A stretch of DNA of 64,000 bases. Origin: Azotobacter paspali (GTDB lineage: Bacteria; Pseudomonadota; Gammaproteobacteria; Pseudomonadales; Pseudomonadaceae). Shown piece after piece: positions 1-8,525 of this stretch. The position numbers and the translations under genes were made by a program. How positions within the stretch are numbered: position 1 is the stretch's first letter; every line of letters starts with the position of its first letter. The notes beneath the pieces are model-generated. The model was not told the origin of the DNA and did not search any database. It saw only the letters and a program-made list of their open reading frames with translations. The stretch lies in the NCBI RefSeq assembly GCF_042434745.1, contig NZ_JBHLSS010000098.1. One strand, written 5' to 3'.

Positions 1-2
1 GC

Positions 3-698
3 GAACTGACGGTCACCGGGGTACTGCCGGAGACAGCCTTCCCGCGCCCGGCGCTGCTGGTTCCGCTGGATCTTTTGGTGGCCATGGAGGATTTTCGCGA
101 CGGTTTCGCGGTGCCCGCCCTCGGCTTCGCCGCCGGCCGCGTGGCGCCGCCGCGCGAGCGCTATGCCCGCGCCCGCGTCTACGCCAGCAGCCTGAACGAT
201 GTCGCCCCGCTCGCCGCCTGGCTGGAAGGACAGCGCATCGAGACCGGCACCCGGCTGCGCGAGATCGAGTCGGTGAAAGCCGTCGACCGGGTACTCGGGC
301 TGATCTTCGCGGTGATCGCCTGGACCGCGGCGATCGGCTGCGTCGCGTCCCTGGCCGGCGCTTTCCTCGCCAACATCGATCGCAAGCGCAAGGACCTGGC
401 CCTGCTGCGTCTGCTCGGTTTCCGTCGCATCGCGGTCGGTGCCTATGTGATGGTGCAGGCGGCGCTGCTCACCTGCTTGGCCTTTGGCCTGGGCTACCTG
501 GCCTATCTGGCCGGCAGCACGGTGTTCAACCGGGTCCTGGGCGCCAACTTGGCCGCCGACGCCTTCGTCTGCCGGCTGGAAAACCTGCATATTCTGCTGG
601 CTTTCGCCAGTGCGTTGCTGATCGCCATCCTGGTGGCGGCGGTAGGAGGGTATCGTGCGATTCACATTCAACCGGCGGAAAGCCTGCGGGATCTCTGA
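3..698 (+). CDS. FtsX-like ABC transporter permease, C-terminal part (TagS-like)
   Basis: The reading frame is open from base 3, so the start lies outside the window. The visible 231 residues contain a periplasmic stretch followed by three hydrophobic segments (about residues 96-122, 134-161 and 179-205). The LLRLLGFRR stretch after the first segment and the terminal PAESLRDL are typical of the C-terminal half of FtsX/MacB-type permeases, which transmit ATP-driven movement to the periplasm and do not usually move small solutes. It overlaps the next gene, an FGE-fold protein, by 44 bp. That pair resembles TagS-TagR of the type VI secretion threonine-phosphorylation pathway. The link to type VI secretion is inferred; no secretion genes are visible here. 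Confidence 0.72.
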   Translation, partial: ELTVTGVLPETAFPRPALLVPLDLLVAMEDFRDGFAVPALGFAAGRVAPPRERYARARVYASSLNDVAPLAAWLEGQRIETGTRLREIESVKAVDRVLGLIFAVIAWTAAIGCVASLAGAFLANIDRKRKDLALLRLLGFRRIAVGAYVMVQAALLTCLAFGLGYLAYLAGSTVFNRVLGANLAADAFVCRLENLHILLAFASALLIAILVAAVGGYRAIHIQPAESLRDL

Positions 699-2256
699 GC
701 GACGCCGTGCGCCGGCCGTGGCGTTGGGACTAACGCTGGCGCTGGCCGGCCTGCCGGCCGCCGCGGCCTGGGACGCGAAGTACTACAACCCACAAGCGCA
801 GAAGGACGATGTACTGCTGCCGATGCCCTGCGGCGGCTTCATGGCCTGGCGCCAGGTGCGCGTGCCGATGGCCAGCCCGCTGGACGACTACGCCATCACC
901 CTCGGCCAGGACAGCGAGGAATGGGGCTACCTCGAACAGGCGCGGCCGACCCACATCGCCGGCAGCTTCAGCGTCGCCAAGCCGGAGCCGGGGCGCTATT
1001 ACCTGCTCGCCAAGTACGAGGTCAACGAGTTGCAGTACCGCGCGCTGATGGACGGCCAGTGCCCCGAGCCCTCCGCCGAGTTGCGCCTGCCGAAGACCGG
1101 GCTGAGCTGGTTCGACGCCGTGGCCTTCACCGACCGCTACAACCTCTGGCTGCGCCAGAGCGCCCCGGACAAGCTGCCGAAGGAAGACGGCGCGGCCGGC
1201 TTCCTGCGCCTGCCCACCGAGGTTGAATGGGAATTCGCCGCGCGTGGCGGCCTGGCGGTATCCCCGGCGGAATTTCGCGACAGCCGCTTCCCCATGCCGG
1301 AGGGCATCGAAGCCTACGCCTGGTTCGCCGGCGCGCAGTCGGCCAACGGCAAGCTGCAACTGGCCGGCCTGCTCAAGCCCAACCCGCTCGGCCTGCACGA
1401 CGTGCTCGGCAACGCCGACGAGATGCTCTTCGAGCCCTTCCACCTGAACAAGCTGGACCGCCAACACGGCCAGGCCGGCGGCTACATCGTGCGCGGCGGC
1501 AATTACCTGACCCCACAGGCCGAGCTGCGCACCGCGCTGCGCCAGGAACAGCCCTACTACGCCGCCGACGGCAGCGCGCAGAACCGCTTGAAGACCGGCG
1601 GCTTCCGTCCGGCTCTGGTGGCGCCGGCGCTGACTTCCCGCGAGCGGATCAGGCAGGTCGAGGCCGACTGGAAGAAACTCGGCACAGCCCGCCCGGAAAG
1701 CCAGGATGGCGCGCAGGCGCCCGTCCCGGACCCGGCGACCCGGATCGCCAGCCTCGCCGAGGGTGTGCGCGACGACGCGCTTAAGGGGCAACTGGAGAAG
1801 CTGCGCAGCGACCTGCGCGCCAATACCCAGGCGCGCGACGAGCAGCGCGACCAGGCGATCCGCTCCGAACTGCAACTCGGTGCTTTCCTCTGCACCAAGC
1901 TTAAGGACGACGGGCTCTTCCTCGACACCCTCGAAGGCAATTACAGTCGCAGTTGCGGTGCGGACGGCGCGGAACCCAAGGCCCGTTGCGAGGCGCGCCG
2001 GGAGCAGTTGGACGGTCATCGCAAAGTGCTGGATTTCATGCTCAACTACTACGCCGACAGCGTGGTCGGCACGGCTCTGAACTACAACCAGGCCAGCCTC
2101 GAACCCCAGGTCGGCCTGGTGGCGCAGCAGTTGGCCGCACGGGGCAAGAGCAATCTGCGCACCTACCTCGATACCCACTGGAACAACCTGCGCACCTACT
2201 TGAAGGATGGCAGGGTGGCGCGCGCTCATTGGTTGCAATCCTGCAAATCCCTCTGA
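655..2256 (+). CDS. Periplasmic FGE/SUMF1-fold protein (TagR-like)
   Basis: A 533-aa protein. The GTG start is favoured by a strong ribosome site, TAGGAGGGTATC, immediately before it. The N-terminus has an arginine-rich region and a hydrophobic stretch ending AAAAW, which fits a signal peptide. Residues about 45-320 carry formylglycine-generating-enzyme hallmarks: LPTEVEWEFAARGG, LGLHDVLGNADEM and RGGNYLTP. The C-terminal part of that domain has no cysteine pair of the kind true formylglycine generators use, so a binding or signalling role, as in TagR, is likelier than sulfatase activation. The last 200 residues are charged and helical and contain four cysteines. Translational overlap with the permease upstream suggests both belong to one envelope complex. 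Confidence 0.75.
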   Translation: MRFTFNRRKACGISERRRAPAVALGLTLALAGLPAAAAWDAKYYNPQAQKDDVLLPMPCGGFMAWRQVRVPMASPLDDYAITLGQDSEEWGYLEQARPTHIAGSFSVAKPEPGRYYLLAKYEVNELQYRALMDGQCPEPSAELRLPKTGLSWFDAVAFTDRYNLWLRQSAPDKLPKEDGAAGFLRLPTEVEWEFAARGGLAVSPAEFRDSRFPMPEGIEAYAWFAGAQSANGKLQLAGLLKPNPLGLHDVLGNADEMLFEPFHLNKLDRQHGQAGGYIVRGGNYLTPQAELRTALRQEQPYYAADGSAQNRLKTGGFRPALVAPALTSRERIRQVEADWKKLGTARPESQDGAQAPVPDPATRIASLAEGVRDDALKGQLEKLRSDLRANTQARDEQRDQAIRSELQLGAFLCTKLKDDGLFLDTLEGNYSRSCGADGAEPKARCEARREQLDGHRKVLDFMLNYYADSVVGTALNYNQASLEPQVGLVAQQLAARGKSNLRTYLDTHWNNLRTYLKDGRVARAHWLQSCKSL

Positions 2257-2277
2257 TTGGAGATAGCGAGACTGGAG

Positions 2278-2991
2278 ATGATGGTCGCCTCGTTCACGGC
2301 TAAACGAATCGCCTGGGCGGTGCTCGCCCTGTCGTTGGCGGGTTGCGAGACCCTGAACGGCCCCGGCACGGGACAGACCGACCCGCGGCTGTCCAACAGC
2401 AGCTCGGCGCGCTTCTTCAGCAAGTCCGGCTGGCAGGCCTGTGCCGGTGGCGCGGTGGTTGGCGTGCTGGCCTGCCAACTGGCCAATCCGGACAGGAAGG
2501 GCGAGTGCATGGCCGGCGCGGCGATGCTCGGCTGCGGCGCCGGCATGAGCGCCAACTACTACCTCGACCAGCGTCGCAGCCAGTATGCCAACATCGAGCA
2601 GCGCCTCGACGCGGCCATCGCCGACGTGCGCAAGGACAACCTGGAACTGCAGGACCTGAGCCGCACCGCGCGCACGGTGATCGCCGACGACCGCCAGAGC
2701 ATCGCCATGATCGAGCGCGACATCGCTTCCAAGCGGGTACAGAAGGCCTATGCCCAGCAGCGCCTGGCCAAGGTCGACGCCAATCTGGTATTCCTCCGCG
2801 ACAAGCTGGCCAATGCCCGCAGCAAGCAGGAGGAATGGCGCAAGGTGGCCGCCGCCGAACGCGGCGGCGCCAGTGCCGCGCGCATGGACACGCTGAATGC
2901 CGAAATCAACAGCATGCAGCGGCAGATCAACGCCCTCGAAGCCGAGATCGACCAGCTCTACCGACAACGCTCCGCCATCCGCCTGGGCTGA
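2278..2991 (+). CDS. Coiled-coil outer-membrane lipoprotein (possible TagQ-like)
   Basis: An upstream TTG at 2257 is open, but the ATG at 2278 gives the better start: a short basic region, a hydrophobic segment and the lipobox LSLAGC. The mature part begins with a glycine- and alanine-rich stretch (GGAVVGVLACQLA, then a second AGAAMLGCGAGMSA segment) resembling a glycine zipper. About 150 residues of heptad-like coiled coil follow. Aspartate does not follow the lipidated cysteine (CETL), so outer-membrane sorting is expected. It sits 21 bp after the FGE-fold gene and 3 bp before another lipoprotein, so it belongs to the same operon. A TagQ-type role is plausible from position only. Confidence 0.6.
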   Translation: MMVASFTAKRIAWAVLALSLAGCETLNGPGTGQTDPRLSNSSSARFFSKSGWQACAGGAVVGVLACQLANPDRKGECMAGAAMLGCGAGMSANYYLDQRRSQYANIEQRLDAAIADVRKDNLELQDLSRTARTVIADDRQSIAMIERDIASKRVQKAYAQQRLAKVDANLVFLRDKLANARSKQEEWRKVAAAERGGASAARMDTLNAEINSMQRQINALEAEIDQLYRQRSAIRLG

Positions 2992-2994
2992 ACC

Positions 2995-3492
2995 ATGCAC
3001 CGATTCTTCCGATTCCTGTCTCTTGTCGCCGCCGGCCTGTCACTCGGCGCCTGCGCGGTGACCCCGCAGGAGTGCGATCCGCGCAACGCCGATGCCGGTT
3101 TTGCCACCAAGTTCGGCTGCAACGTGCACGGCGGTTACGCCCAGCGTGTCGAGCAGAAGGAAAAGATCCTGCTCGACGAGCGCAAGACCAACCAGTTGTT
3201 CCGCGATACTTACGCCGCCCTCGACAAGGAGCGCAGCGAGGTCGGCCGCGAACTGAGCCGCCAGCGCGACGAATACGCCGCGCTGAACAAGGCGATGAAC
3301 GCACTGCTCGCCGAACTCAAGCAAAAGAGCCGCAACGACCAGCGACTGCAGAACGAGATCGCCGCGTTGGAAAAGGAAATGGCCGGCATCAACCGCCAGA
3401 ACGACGCAAAGGCGGTGGCGCAGAAACAGTACGAACTGCAGAAACTGCGCACCCGGCTTGCCAGCCTGGAAAGCGACCTGGGCCTGCGCTGA
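2995..3492 (+). CDS. Small coiled-coil lipoprotein
   Basis: 165 residues beginning with a clear lipoprotein signal (MHRFFRFLSLVAAGLSLGAC, cleavage before cysteine 20). A short segment with two more cysteines (QECDPRNADAG and KFGCNVHGGY) is followed by about 110 residues of charged coiled coil. It is similar in plan to the lipoprotein just upstream, from which it is separated by 3 bp, and lies 15 bp before the vWA gene. The two may form a coiled-coil pair at the outer membrane. I do not recognise a named family. Confidence 0.6.
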   Translation: MHRFFRFLSLVAAGLSLGACAVTPQECDPRNADAGFATKFGCNVHGGYAQRVEQKEKILLDERKTNQLFRDTYAALDKERSEVGRELSRQRDEYAALNKAMNALLAELKQKSRNDQRLQNEIAALEKEMAGINRQNDAKAVAQKQYELQKLRTRLASLESDLGLR

Positions 3493-3507
3493 CCGATCGA
3501 GGCGAGC

Positions 3508-5256
3508 ATGAAGCGAATCACCCGTTCATCCAGTGCCGGGCGCAGCGCGGCCGATGCCCTGGCCGGCCACGCGGAACTGACGGCCATCCTGCGCCGCCAC
3601 CTGCCGCCGAGCACGGCGGCCCTGTTCGCCAAGCCTAGGCAGGCCGAGGGTGACATCGTCGAGTGGTACTCGGACTTGGGCGGCCAGCCGGTGCCTTTCG
3701 CCGAGCTGGCGCCGCAGGAAGCGCGCCAAGTGCGCCAGTTGCTGGACGAGCGCCTGGCCTCCATCGCGGAACTGGCCGGGCGTCTCGAAGGGCAGGGCGA
3801 GGAAGGCAAGCGCCAGGCCGAGCTGTTGCGCCAGGCCGCGCGCTACCCGGACACCGCCACTCTCTATGCGCTGAACGGCCAGCCGCTGGTGACCTTCTGG
3901 GGTGGTGGCGAGCCGCCCGCACCGCCCGTGCCGCCGCCAACCGCCGCCGAATTGCCGGGAGCGGCGCCGGCGGCCCTGGCTACCGCCGGCGCCGCGTCCC
4001 TCGCCGCCGGGCCGCAACGCCGCTGGTGGCCCTGGCTGCTCCTCCTGTTGTTATTGCTGGCCTTGCTCGCCGGTCTCTGGTGGTGGCTGTTCGGCCGCCA
4101 GGAGCCGCCGGCGGAGCCGATCGCCGCGACCGAGCCGCCGGTCGTCCAGGAACAACCCGAGCCGCCGGTCGAGGAAAAGACTCCGCCGGTCGAGGAACCC
4201 GAGCCCGAGCCGGAAGCCGTGCCCGAGGAAAAAGTAGAACCCGAACCCGTGGTGCCGCCGGCGCCCAAAGTCGAGGCGGTGCCGCCCAAGCCCGAACCGA
4301 AAGCCGAGCCGAAGCCGAAGCCGAAGCCGGAGCCCGAACCGAAGCCCGAGCCCAAGCCGGAGCCAAAACCCGAGCCCAAGCCGGACCCGGTCGAACTGGC
4401 GCGCAAGCGCATCGCCGCCGCAGGCGGCAACTGCAACAGTCTGCAGCAACTGCTCAGCCAGGACCCGCAGGTCAAGCAGAACCCGGCACTGCGCGGCGAA
4501 GTTGAGGCGAAGCTCAAGCAGCAGTGCCGGCAGCAACTGATCGTCAACGCCAAGAATCTCTGTCCGGACGAGCGACCCCAGGAAGTGGCGCCGGAGTTGG
4601 CCATCGTGTTCGACGCCTCCGGCTCGATGGACATCAGCCTGCTGGCGACCAAGCAGGAGATCGACCGGGCGGTGATGATGCAAGGCATGACCGACATCGC
4701 CGCGCGCGTGCTGTTGGGCGGCAATCCGGGGATCGACACCACCGGCCACCTGTACCGCGAGCCCAAGCGCATCACCGCGGCCAAGCAGGCGACCACCGCG
4801 GTGGTCCAGCACCTGCCCAGCGATGTCAGCGCCGGCCTGGTGCTGATCGAGCGCTGCCCCGCTTCGCGCAGCATGGGCTTCTTCACCCCGGCCCAGCGCG
4901 GTGGCCTGCTGGCGCGCCTGAATTCCATCCAGCCGGTGGAGGGCACGCCGCTGGCCGACGGCGTCGCCAAGGCTGGACAGATGCTCGACGGCGTCAACCG
5001 CGAGTCGGTGATGGTGGTGGTCTCCGACGGCGAGGAGAGCTGTCACCAAGACCCCTGCGCGGTGGCCCGCGACCTGGCGCGGCGCAAGCCGCACCTGAAG
5101 ATCAACGTGGTCGACATCGCCAGTACCGGCGCCGGCAACTGCCTGGCCCAGGCTACCGGCGGCCAGGTGTTCAACGCCAGGAACGCCGGCGAACTGGCCG
5201 CGATGACCCGCCAAGCCGCTCAGGACGTGCTGCCGCCGGCGCATTGCCGACAGTGA
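3508..5256 (+). CDS. Membrane-anchored von Willebrand factor A domain protein
   Basis: 582 residues. Domain order: a cytoplasmic N-terminal region of about 170 residues; one membrane span (WWPWLLLLLLLLALLAGLWW, about residues 174-194); a long proline/glutamate/lysine linker (about 195-295) like those of TonB or PpkA; then a periplasmic vWA domain. The MIDAS metal site is intact at the start (FDASGSMD), with a later TPLADG and VVSDGEES. The domain contains several cysteines that could form disulfides. The layout resembles the C-terminal half of the type VI kinase PpkA without the kinase. It ends the five-gene envelope operon. The last codons are part of a tandemly repeated unit that continues downstream. 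Confidence 0.75.
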   Translation: MKRITRSSSAGRSAADALAGHAELTAILRRHLPPSTAALFAKPRQAEGDIVEWYSDLGGQPVPFAELAPQEARQVRQLLDERLASIAELAGRLEGQGEEGKRQAELLRQAARYPDTATLYALNGQPLVTFWGGGEPPAPPVPPPTAAELPGAAPAALATAGAASLAAGPQRRWWPWLLLLLLLLALLAGLWWWLFGRQEPPAEPIAATEPPVVQEQPEPPVEEKTPPVEEPEPEPEAVPEEKVEPEPVVPPAPKVEAVPPKPEPKAEPKPKPKPEPEPKPEPKPEPKPEPKPDPVELARKRIAAAGGNCNSLQQLLSQDPQVKQNPALRGEVEAKLKQQCRQQLIVNAKNLCPDERPQEVAPELAIVFDASGSMDISLLATKQEIDRAVMMQGMTDIAARVLLGGNPGIDTTGHLYREPKRITAAKQATTAVVQHLPSDVSAGLVLIERCPASRSMGFFTPAQRGGLLARLNSIQPVEGTPLADGVAKAGQMLDGVNRESVMVVVSDGEESCHQDPCAVARDLARRKPHLKINVVDIASTGAGNCLAQATGGQVFNARNAGELAAMTRQAAQDVLPPAHCRQ

Positions 5257-5790
5257 GGCGCGGTTTTTTCCTTCTCGCATGCGGGAGAGGGGCCGGGGAA
5301 AGGGTAGTTGGCGGCTCTCTGCGGGCTGGTTCCCCTCTCCCCGACCCTCTCCCCGGAAGGGAGAGGGAGGCAGGGTTGATCCACTAGGGCGCTTGGGACA
5401 TGCCGCCGCCAATGCATTGCCGGCAGTGGGGCACGGTTTCTCCCCTCTCCCACGTGGGAGAGGGGCCGGGGGAGAGGGTAGTTGGCGGCTCTCTGCGGGC
5501 CGGTTTCCCTCTCCCCGACCCTCTCCCCGGAAGGGAGAGGGAGGCAGGGTTGATCCACTAGGGCGCTTGGGACATGCCGCCGCCAATGCATTGCCGGCAG
5601 TGGGGCACGGTTTCTCCCCTCTCCCATGTGGGAGAGGGGCCGGGGGAGAGGGTAGTTGGCGGCTCTCTGCGGGCCGGTTTCCCTCTCCCCGACCCTCTCC
5701 CCGGAAGGGAGAGGGAGGCAGGGTTGATTCACCAGGCCGCCCGGGACATGTTGCCACCGGCGCATTGCCGGCAGTGGCCCAGGGGCCGGA
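5223..5790. repeat. Tandem repeat of about 174 bp, three copies and a partial fourth
   Basis: Near-identical units start at about 5223, 5396 and 5570, with a partial fourth from about 5744. Each contains a GGACATGCCGCCGCC-like segment, GCATTGCCGGCAGTG, a CCTCTCCC/GGGAGAGG palindrome, the GTAGTTGGCGGCTCTCTGCG segment (5304, 5478, 5652) and a second pyrimidine-rich palindrome. The first unit begins inside the 3' end of the vWA gene, whose final residues and TGA stop correspond to GCATTGCCGACAGTGA. The array therefore arose by duplicating the gene's tail plus its downstream repeat. No open gene of its own is supported. Confidence 0.85.
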
Positions 5791-5799
5791 GGAGAGGGA

Positions 5800-6250
5800 G
5801 CTACCCCAGCCGCAAAGTGCGCTCGCAGACCCTCTCCACCAGTTCGGGATCGTGGCTGACCAGCAACAGGGCGCAGTGGTGCTCGTCGGCGAGGACGATC
5901 TGCGCGCCGCCGGCTGTCGCGGCGCAGAAGGCCAGGCGCTGGGCCATGCCGCCGGAAAGCTGGCCGGGCAGTTTGTCGCCGGCCTGCTCCAGGCCGACGC
6001 CGGCCAGGTCGCGGCGGGCGTTCGCGGCGGCCCGTTCCGCGTCCTGTCGCAGCACGCAGGCGTAGACCTCGGCGACCTGCCGGCCGGCGCGCATCAGCGG
6101 GTCGAGGGCGTGCCGGGGTACCTGCGGCAGCATGGCAGAGGCGTTCCAGTTCGCGCCGGGGCAGCGTGGCGAGGTCGTGGCCGTCGACGCGGATGGTTCC
6201 GCTGGCGCGCAGCGAGGGCGGCAGCAGGCCCATGATGGCCTGGATCAGAA
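5800..6250 (-). pseudogene. Relic of an ABC transporter ATPase (OppD/NikD type)
   Basis: On the minus strand one frame gives IMGLLPPSLRASGTIRVDGH (6240 downwards), the usual segment after the Q loop of peptide/nickel importer ATPases. After a frameshift near 6130 a second frame gives LPQVPRHALDPLMRAGRQVA, then the signature LSGGMAQRLA and Walker B IVLADE. A deletion then joins it directly to the switch histidine region LLLVSHDPELVERVC and a C-terminus. The Walker A part is missing. It lies immediately behind a truncated TonB-dependent receptor on the same strand, so a metal or siderophore uptake locus has collapsed here. Confidence 0.8.
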
Positions 6251-6778
6251 TGCGCCGGAGCCGCAGTCGAGGCGGGCGAAACGCTCGCGCTGCGGGCGCT
6301 TGCTGACCATGACGGTACCACCGGGATCGCCCCGCTCGTACAGGCTGGAGGCCGGCCCCTTGAGCACTTCGAGGCGCTCGATGTTGGTCGCGTCGGGCGA
6401 GTTCATGTAGCCGCGGTTGACGCTGAAGCCGTCCTTGTAGAACTCGACGGTGGTCAGGTCGCGCACGCTGTATTCGTATAGGGTCAGTCCGCTGAAGTCG
6501 TTCTGCCGCGCCATGCCGCCGGCGAAATCGAGCGCCCGCTCGATGCGCGGGCTGTGCAGATCATCCAGCACCTGGGCGGGAATCACGCTGACCGACTGTG
6601 GGATTTCCTCGATCGCGGCATCGGTCTTGGTGGCGCTGGCCGAACGCCGGGCACGGTAGCCGCGGACCGGGCCGCTGGCGCTCTCCTGGTCCGCGCCGAT
6701 GGCGATGGCTTCGAGAACCTCCACGCCCTGGCCGGCGGCGATCTCGGACAGCAGACCGAGAATCATCCCGGTCACCAA
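6245..6778 (-). pseudogene. Truncated TonB-dependent siderophore receptor (plug domain only)
   Basis: 177 codons cover only the N-terminus and plug of a TonB-dependent siderophore receptor. Recognisable landmarks are EIPQSVSVIPAQVLDD, RALDFAGGMARQNDF, LTTVEFYKDGFSVNRG and the plug hallmark NIERLEVLKGPASSLYERGD. The whole beta-barrel (about 500 residues) is absent, and the frame ends just where ABC ATPase sequence begins. The start is uncertain: an in-frame TAG precedes TTG and GTG candidates at about 6784-6776, and no proper signal peptide is visible. It cannot make a functional receptor. Confidence 0.85.
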
Positions 6779-7149
6779 CAGAACGGACGTGTCGTTTCGC
6801 TAAATCATGCCGCTTTCTTCTCGGTTACGAATCGGGGGCACACTAATGGCGTGGCCCGCACCTGTCTGTCGGCCGGGCGACACCCGGAGCGGGCTTCGCG
6901 CGCTCTCGGCAGGGCTGCGACGAGGGCCGGCGGGCTGGTGAACGCGAAGGCGCTTACCGTTACATCATAACGTTTCGGCTACGCCCGGATAAACGCTCCG
7001 CCATGGACCCGTGCGGGAAAACCCGTGGCACGGTTGCTGCTGGACATTGAAAAGCCTGGCCCCAGGGAGCAAAGTCTGGCCCGGTCGCCCTTGCCCGTGC
7101 GCCGGGCTTGGCCGAGGCTTCAACCATCGCCATGTCCAGGATCCTTCCC
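6779..7149. other. Gene-free stretch upstream of glmU
   Basis: 371 bp between the receptor relic and glmU. In Pseudomonas the ATP synthase operon usually ends just before glmU; no atpC-like coding remains here. I see no convincing promoter, terminator or RNA gene. It must contain the glmU promoter unless transcription enters from elsewhere. Confidence 0.5.
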
Positions 7150-8514
7150 ATGTCCCTCGATATCGTCATTCTCGCCGCCGGCCAGGGCACGCGCATGCGT
7201 TCCGCCCTGCCGAAAGTCCTGCACCCGGTCGCCGGCAATTCGATGCTCGGCCATGTCGTCGCCACGGCCCGCCAACTGCAGCCGCAGGGTATCCACGTAG
7301 TGATCGGGCACGGCGCTGAACTGGTGCGCGCGCGGCTGGCTGCGGACGACCTGAACTTCGTCCTGCAGGCCGAGCAACTGGGCACCGGGCACGCAGTGGC
7401 CCAGGCGCTGCCGGCGCTGTCCGCCGAGCGGGTACTGATCCTCTACGGCGACGTGCCGCTGATCGAGGCGGATACCCTGCATCGCCTGCTAGCACAGGTC
7501 GGCCCCGAGCGCCTGGCCCTGCTCACCGTGGACCTGGTCGATCCCAGCGGCTACGGGCGGATCGTCCGCGATGCCGCCGGGCGGGTGGTCGCCATCGTCG
7601 AGCACAAGGACGCTAGCCCCGAACAGCGCGCCATTTGCGAAGGCAATACCGGCATCCTCGCGGTGCCCGGCGCGCGCCTGGCCGACTGGCTGGGGCGGCT
7701 GTCCAACGACAATGCCCAAGGCGAGTACTACCTCACCGACGTGATCGCCATAGCGGTGGCCGACGGCCTGACGATCGCCACCGAGCAGCCGCAGGACGCC
7801 ATGGAGGTGCAGGGCGCCAACGACCGCCTGCAGCTCGCCCAACTGGAGCGCCACTACCAGTCGCGCGTCGCCCGGAGGCTGATGGCCCAGGGCGTGACCC
7901 TGCGCGATCCGGCGCGTTTCGATTTGCGCGGCGAAGTCGAGGTCGGCCGCGACGTGCTGATCGACGTCAATGTGATCCTTGAAGGCAAAGTGATCATCGA
8001 GGACGGCGTGGAAATCGGCCCGAACTGCACGATCAAGGACAGCACCCTGCGCCGGGGCGCCCAGGTCAAGGCCAATAGCCACCTGGAAGGCGCCGAGCTG
8101 GGCGAGGGCGCCGACTGCGGTCCCTTCGCCCGCCTGCGTCCGGGCGCGGTGCTGGGCGCCAAGGCGCACGTCGGCAACTTCGTCGAGCTGAAGAACGCCG
8201 TGCTGGGCGAGGGCGCCAAGGCCGGGCACCTGTCCTACCTGGGCGATGCCGAGATCGGCGCGCGGACCAACATCGGCGCCGGCACCATCACCTGCAATTA
8301 CGACGGCGCCAACAAGTTCAGAACGGTGATGGGCGAGGACGTGTTCATCGGCTCGAACAGTGCCCTGGTCGCCCCGATCGAACTCGGCGCCGGCGCTACC
8401 ACCGGCGCCGGCTCGGTGATCACCGAGGACGTGCCGGCCGGCAACCTGGCCCTCGGCCGCGGTCGTCAGCGCAACATCGAAGGCTGGCAGCGACCCACCA
8501 AGCAAAAGAAATAG
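7150..8514 (+). CDS. glmU: Bifunctional UDP-GlcNAc pyrophosphorylase / GlcN-1-P acetyltransferase
   Basis: 454 residues, normal for GlmU. The N-terminal uridyltransferase domain begins MSLDIVILAAGQGTRMRS with the LxxGxGTRM...PK signature (PKVLHPVAG). The C-terminal half is a left-handed beta-helix of hexapeptide repeats ending in the acetyltransferase region (AHVGNFVELK, GHLSYLGDAEIG, TITCNYDG). The enzyme makes UDP-N-acetylglucosamine for peptidoglycan and lipid A in the cytoplasm. The ATG at 7150 is chosen over an in-frame upstream start at 7108 because it matches the family N-terminus. glmR and glmS follow, but a 2.9-kb helicase gene now separates them from glmU. Confidence 0.97.
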   Translation: MSLDIVILAAGQGTRMRSALPKVLHPVAGNSMLGHVVATARQLQPQGIHVVIGHGAELVRARLAADDLNFVLQAEQLGTGHAVAQALPALSAERVLILYGDVPLIEADTLHRLLAQVGPERLALLTVDLVDPSGYGRIVRDAAGRVVAIVEHKDASPEQRAICEGNTGILAVPGARLADWLGRLSNDNAQGEYYLTDVIAIAVADGLTIATEQPQDAMEVQGANDRLQLAQLERHYQSRVARRLMAQGVTLRDPARFDLRGEVEVGRDVLIDVNVILEGKVIIEDGVEIGPNCTIKDSTLRRGAQVKANSHLEGAELGEGADCGPFARLRPGAVLGAKAHVGNFVELKNAVLGEGAKAGHLSYLGDAEIGARTNIGAGTITCNYDGANKFRTVMGEDVFIGSNSALVAPIELGAGATTGAGSVITEDVPAGNLALGRGRQRNIEGWQRPTKQKK

Positions 8515-8525
8515 GATATCCGCGC

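Noticed and set aside
730..3000. Very long open frame on the minus strand opposite the FGE-fold and lipoprotein genes
   Set aside because: It is a high-GC mirror frame; the plus-strand genes have signal peptides, lipoboxes and family motifs, and the mirror protein has none.
4051..5757. 568-aa minus-strand frame with repetitive sequence
   Set aside because: It is produced by the proline-rich linker and the 174-bp tandem repeats read backwards.
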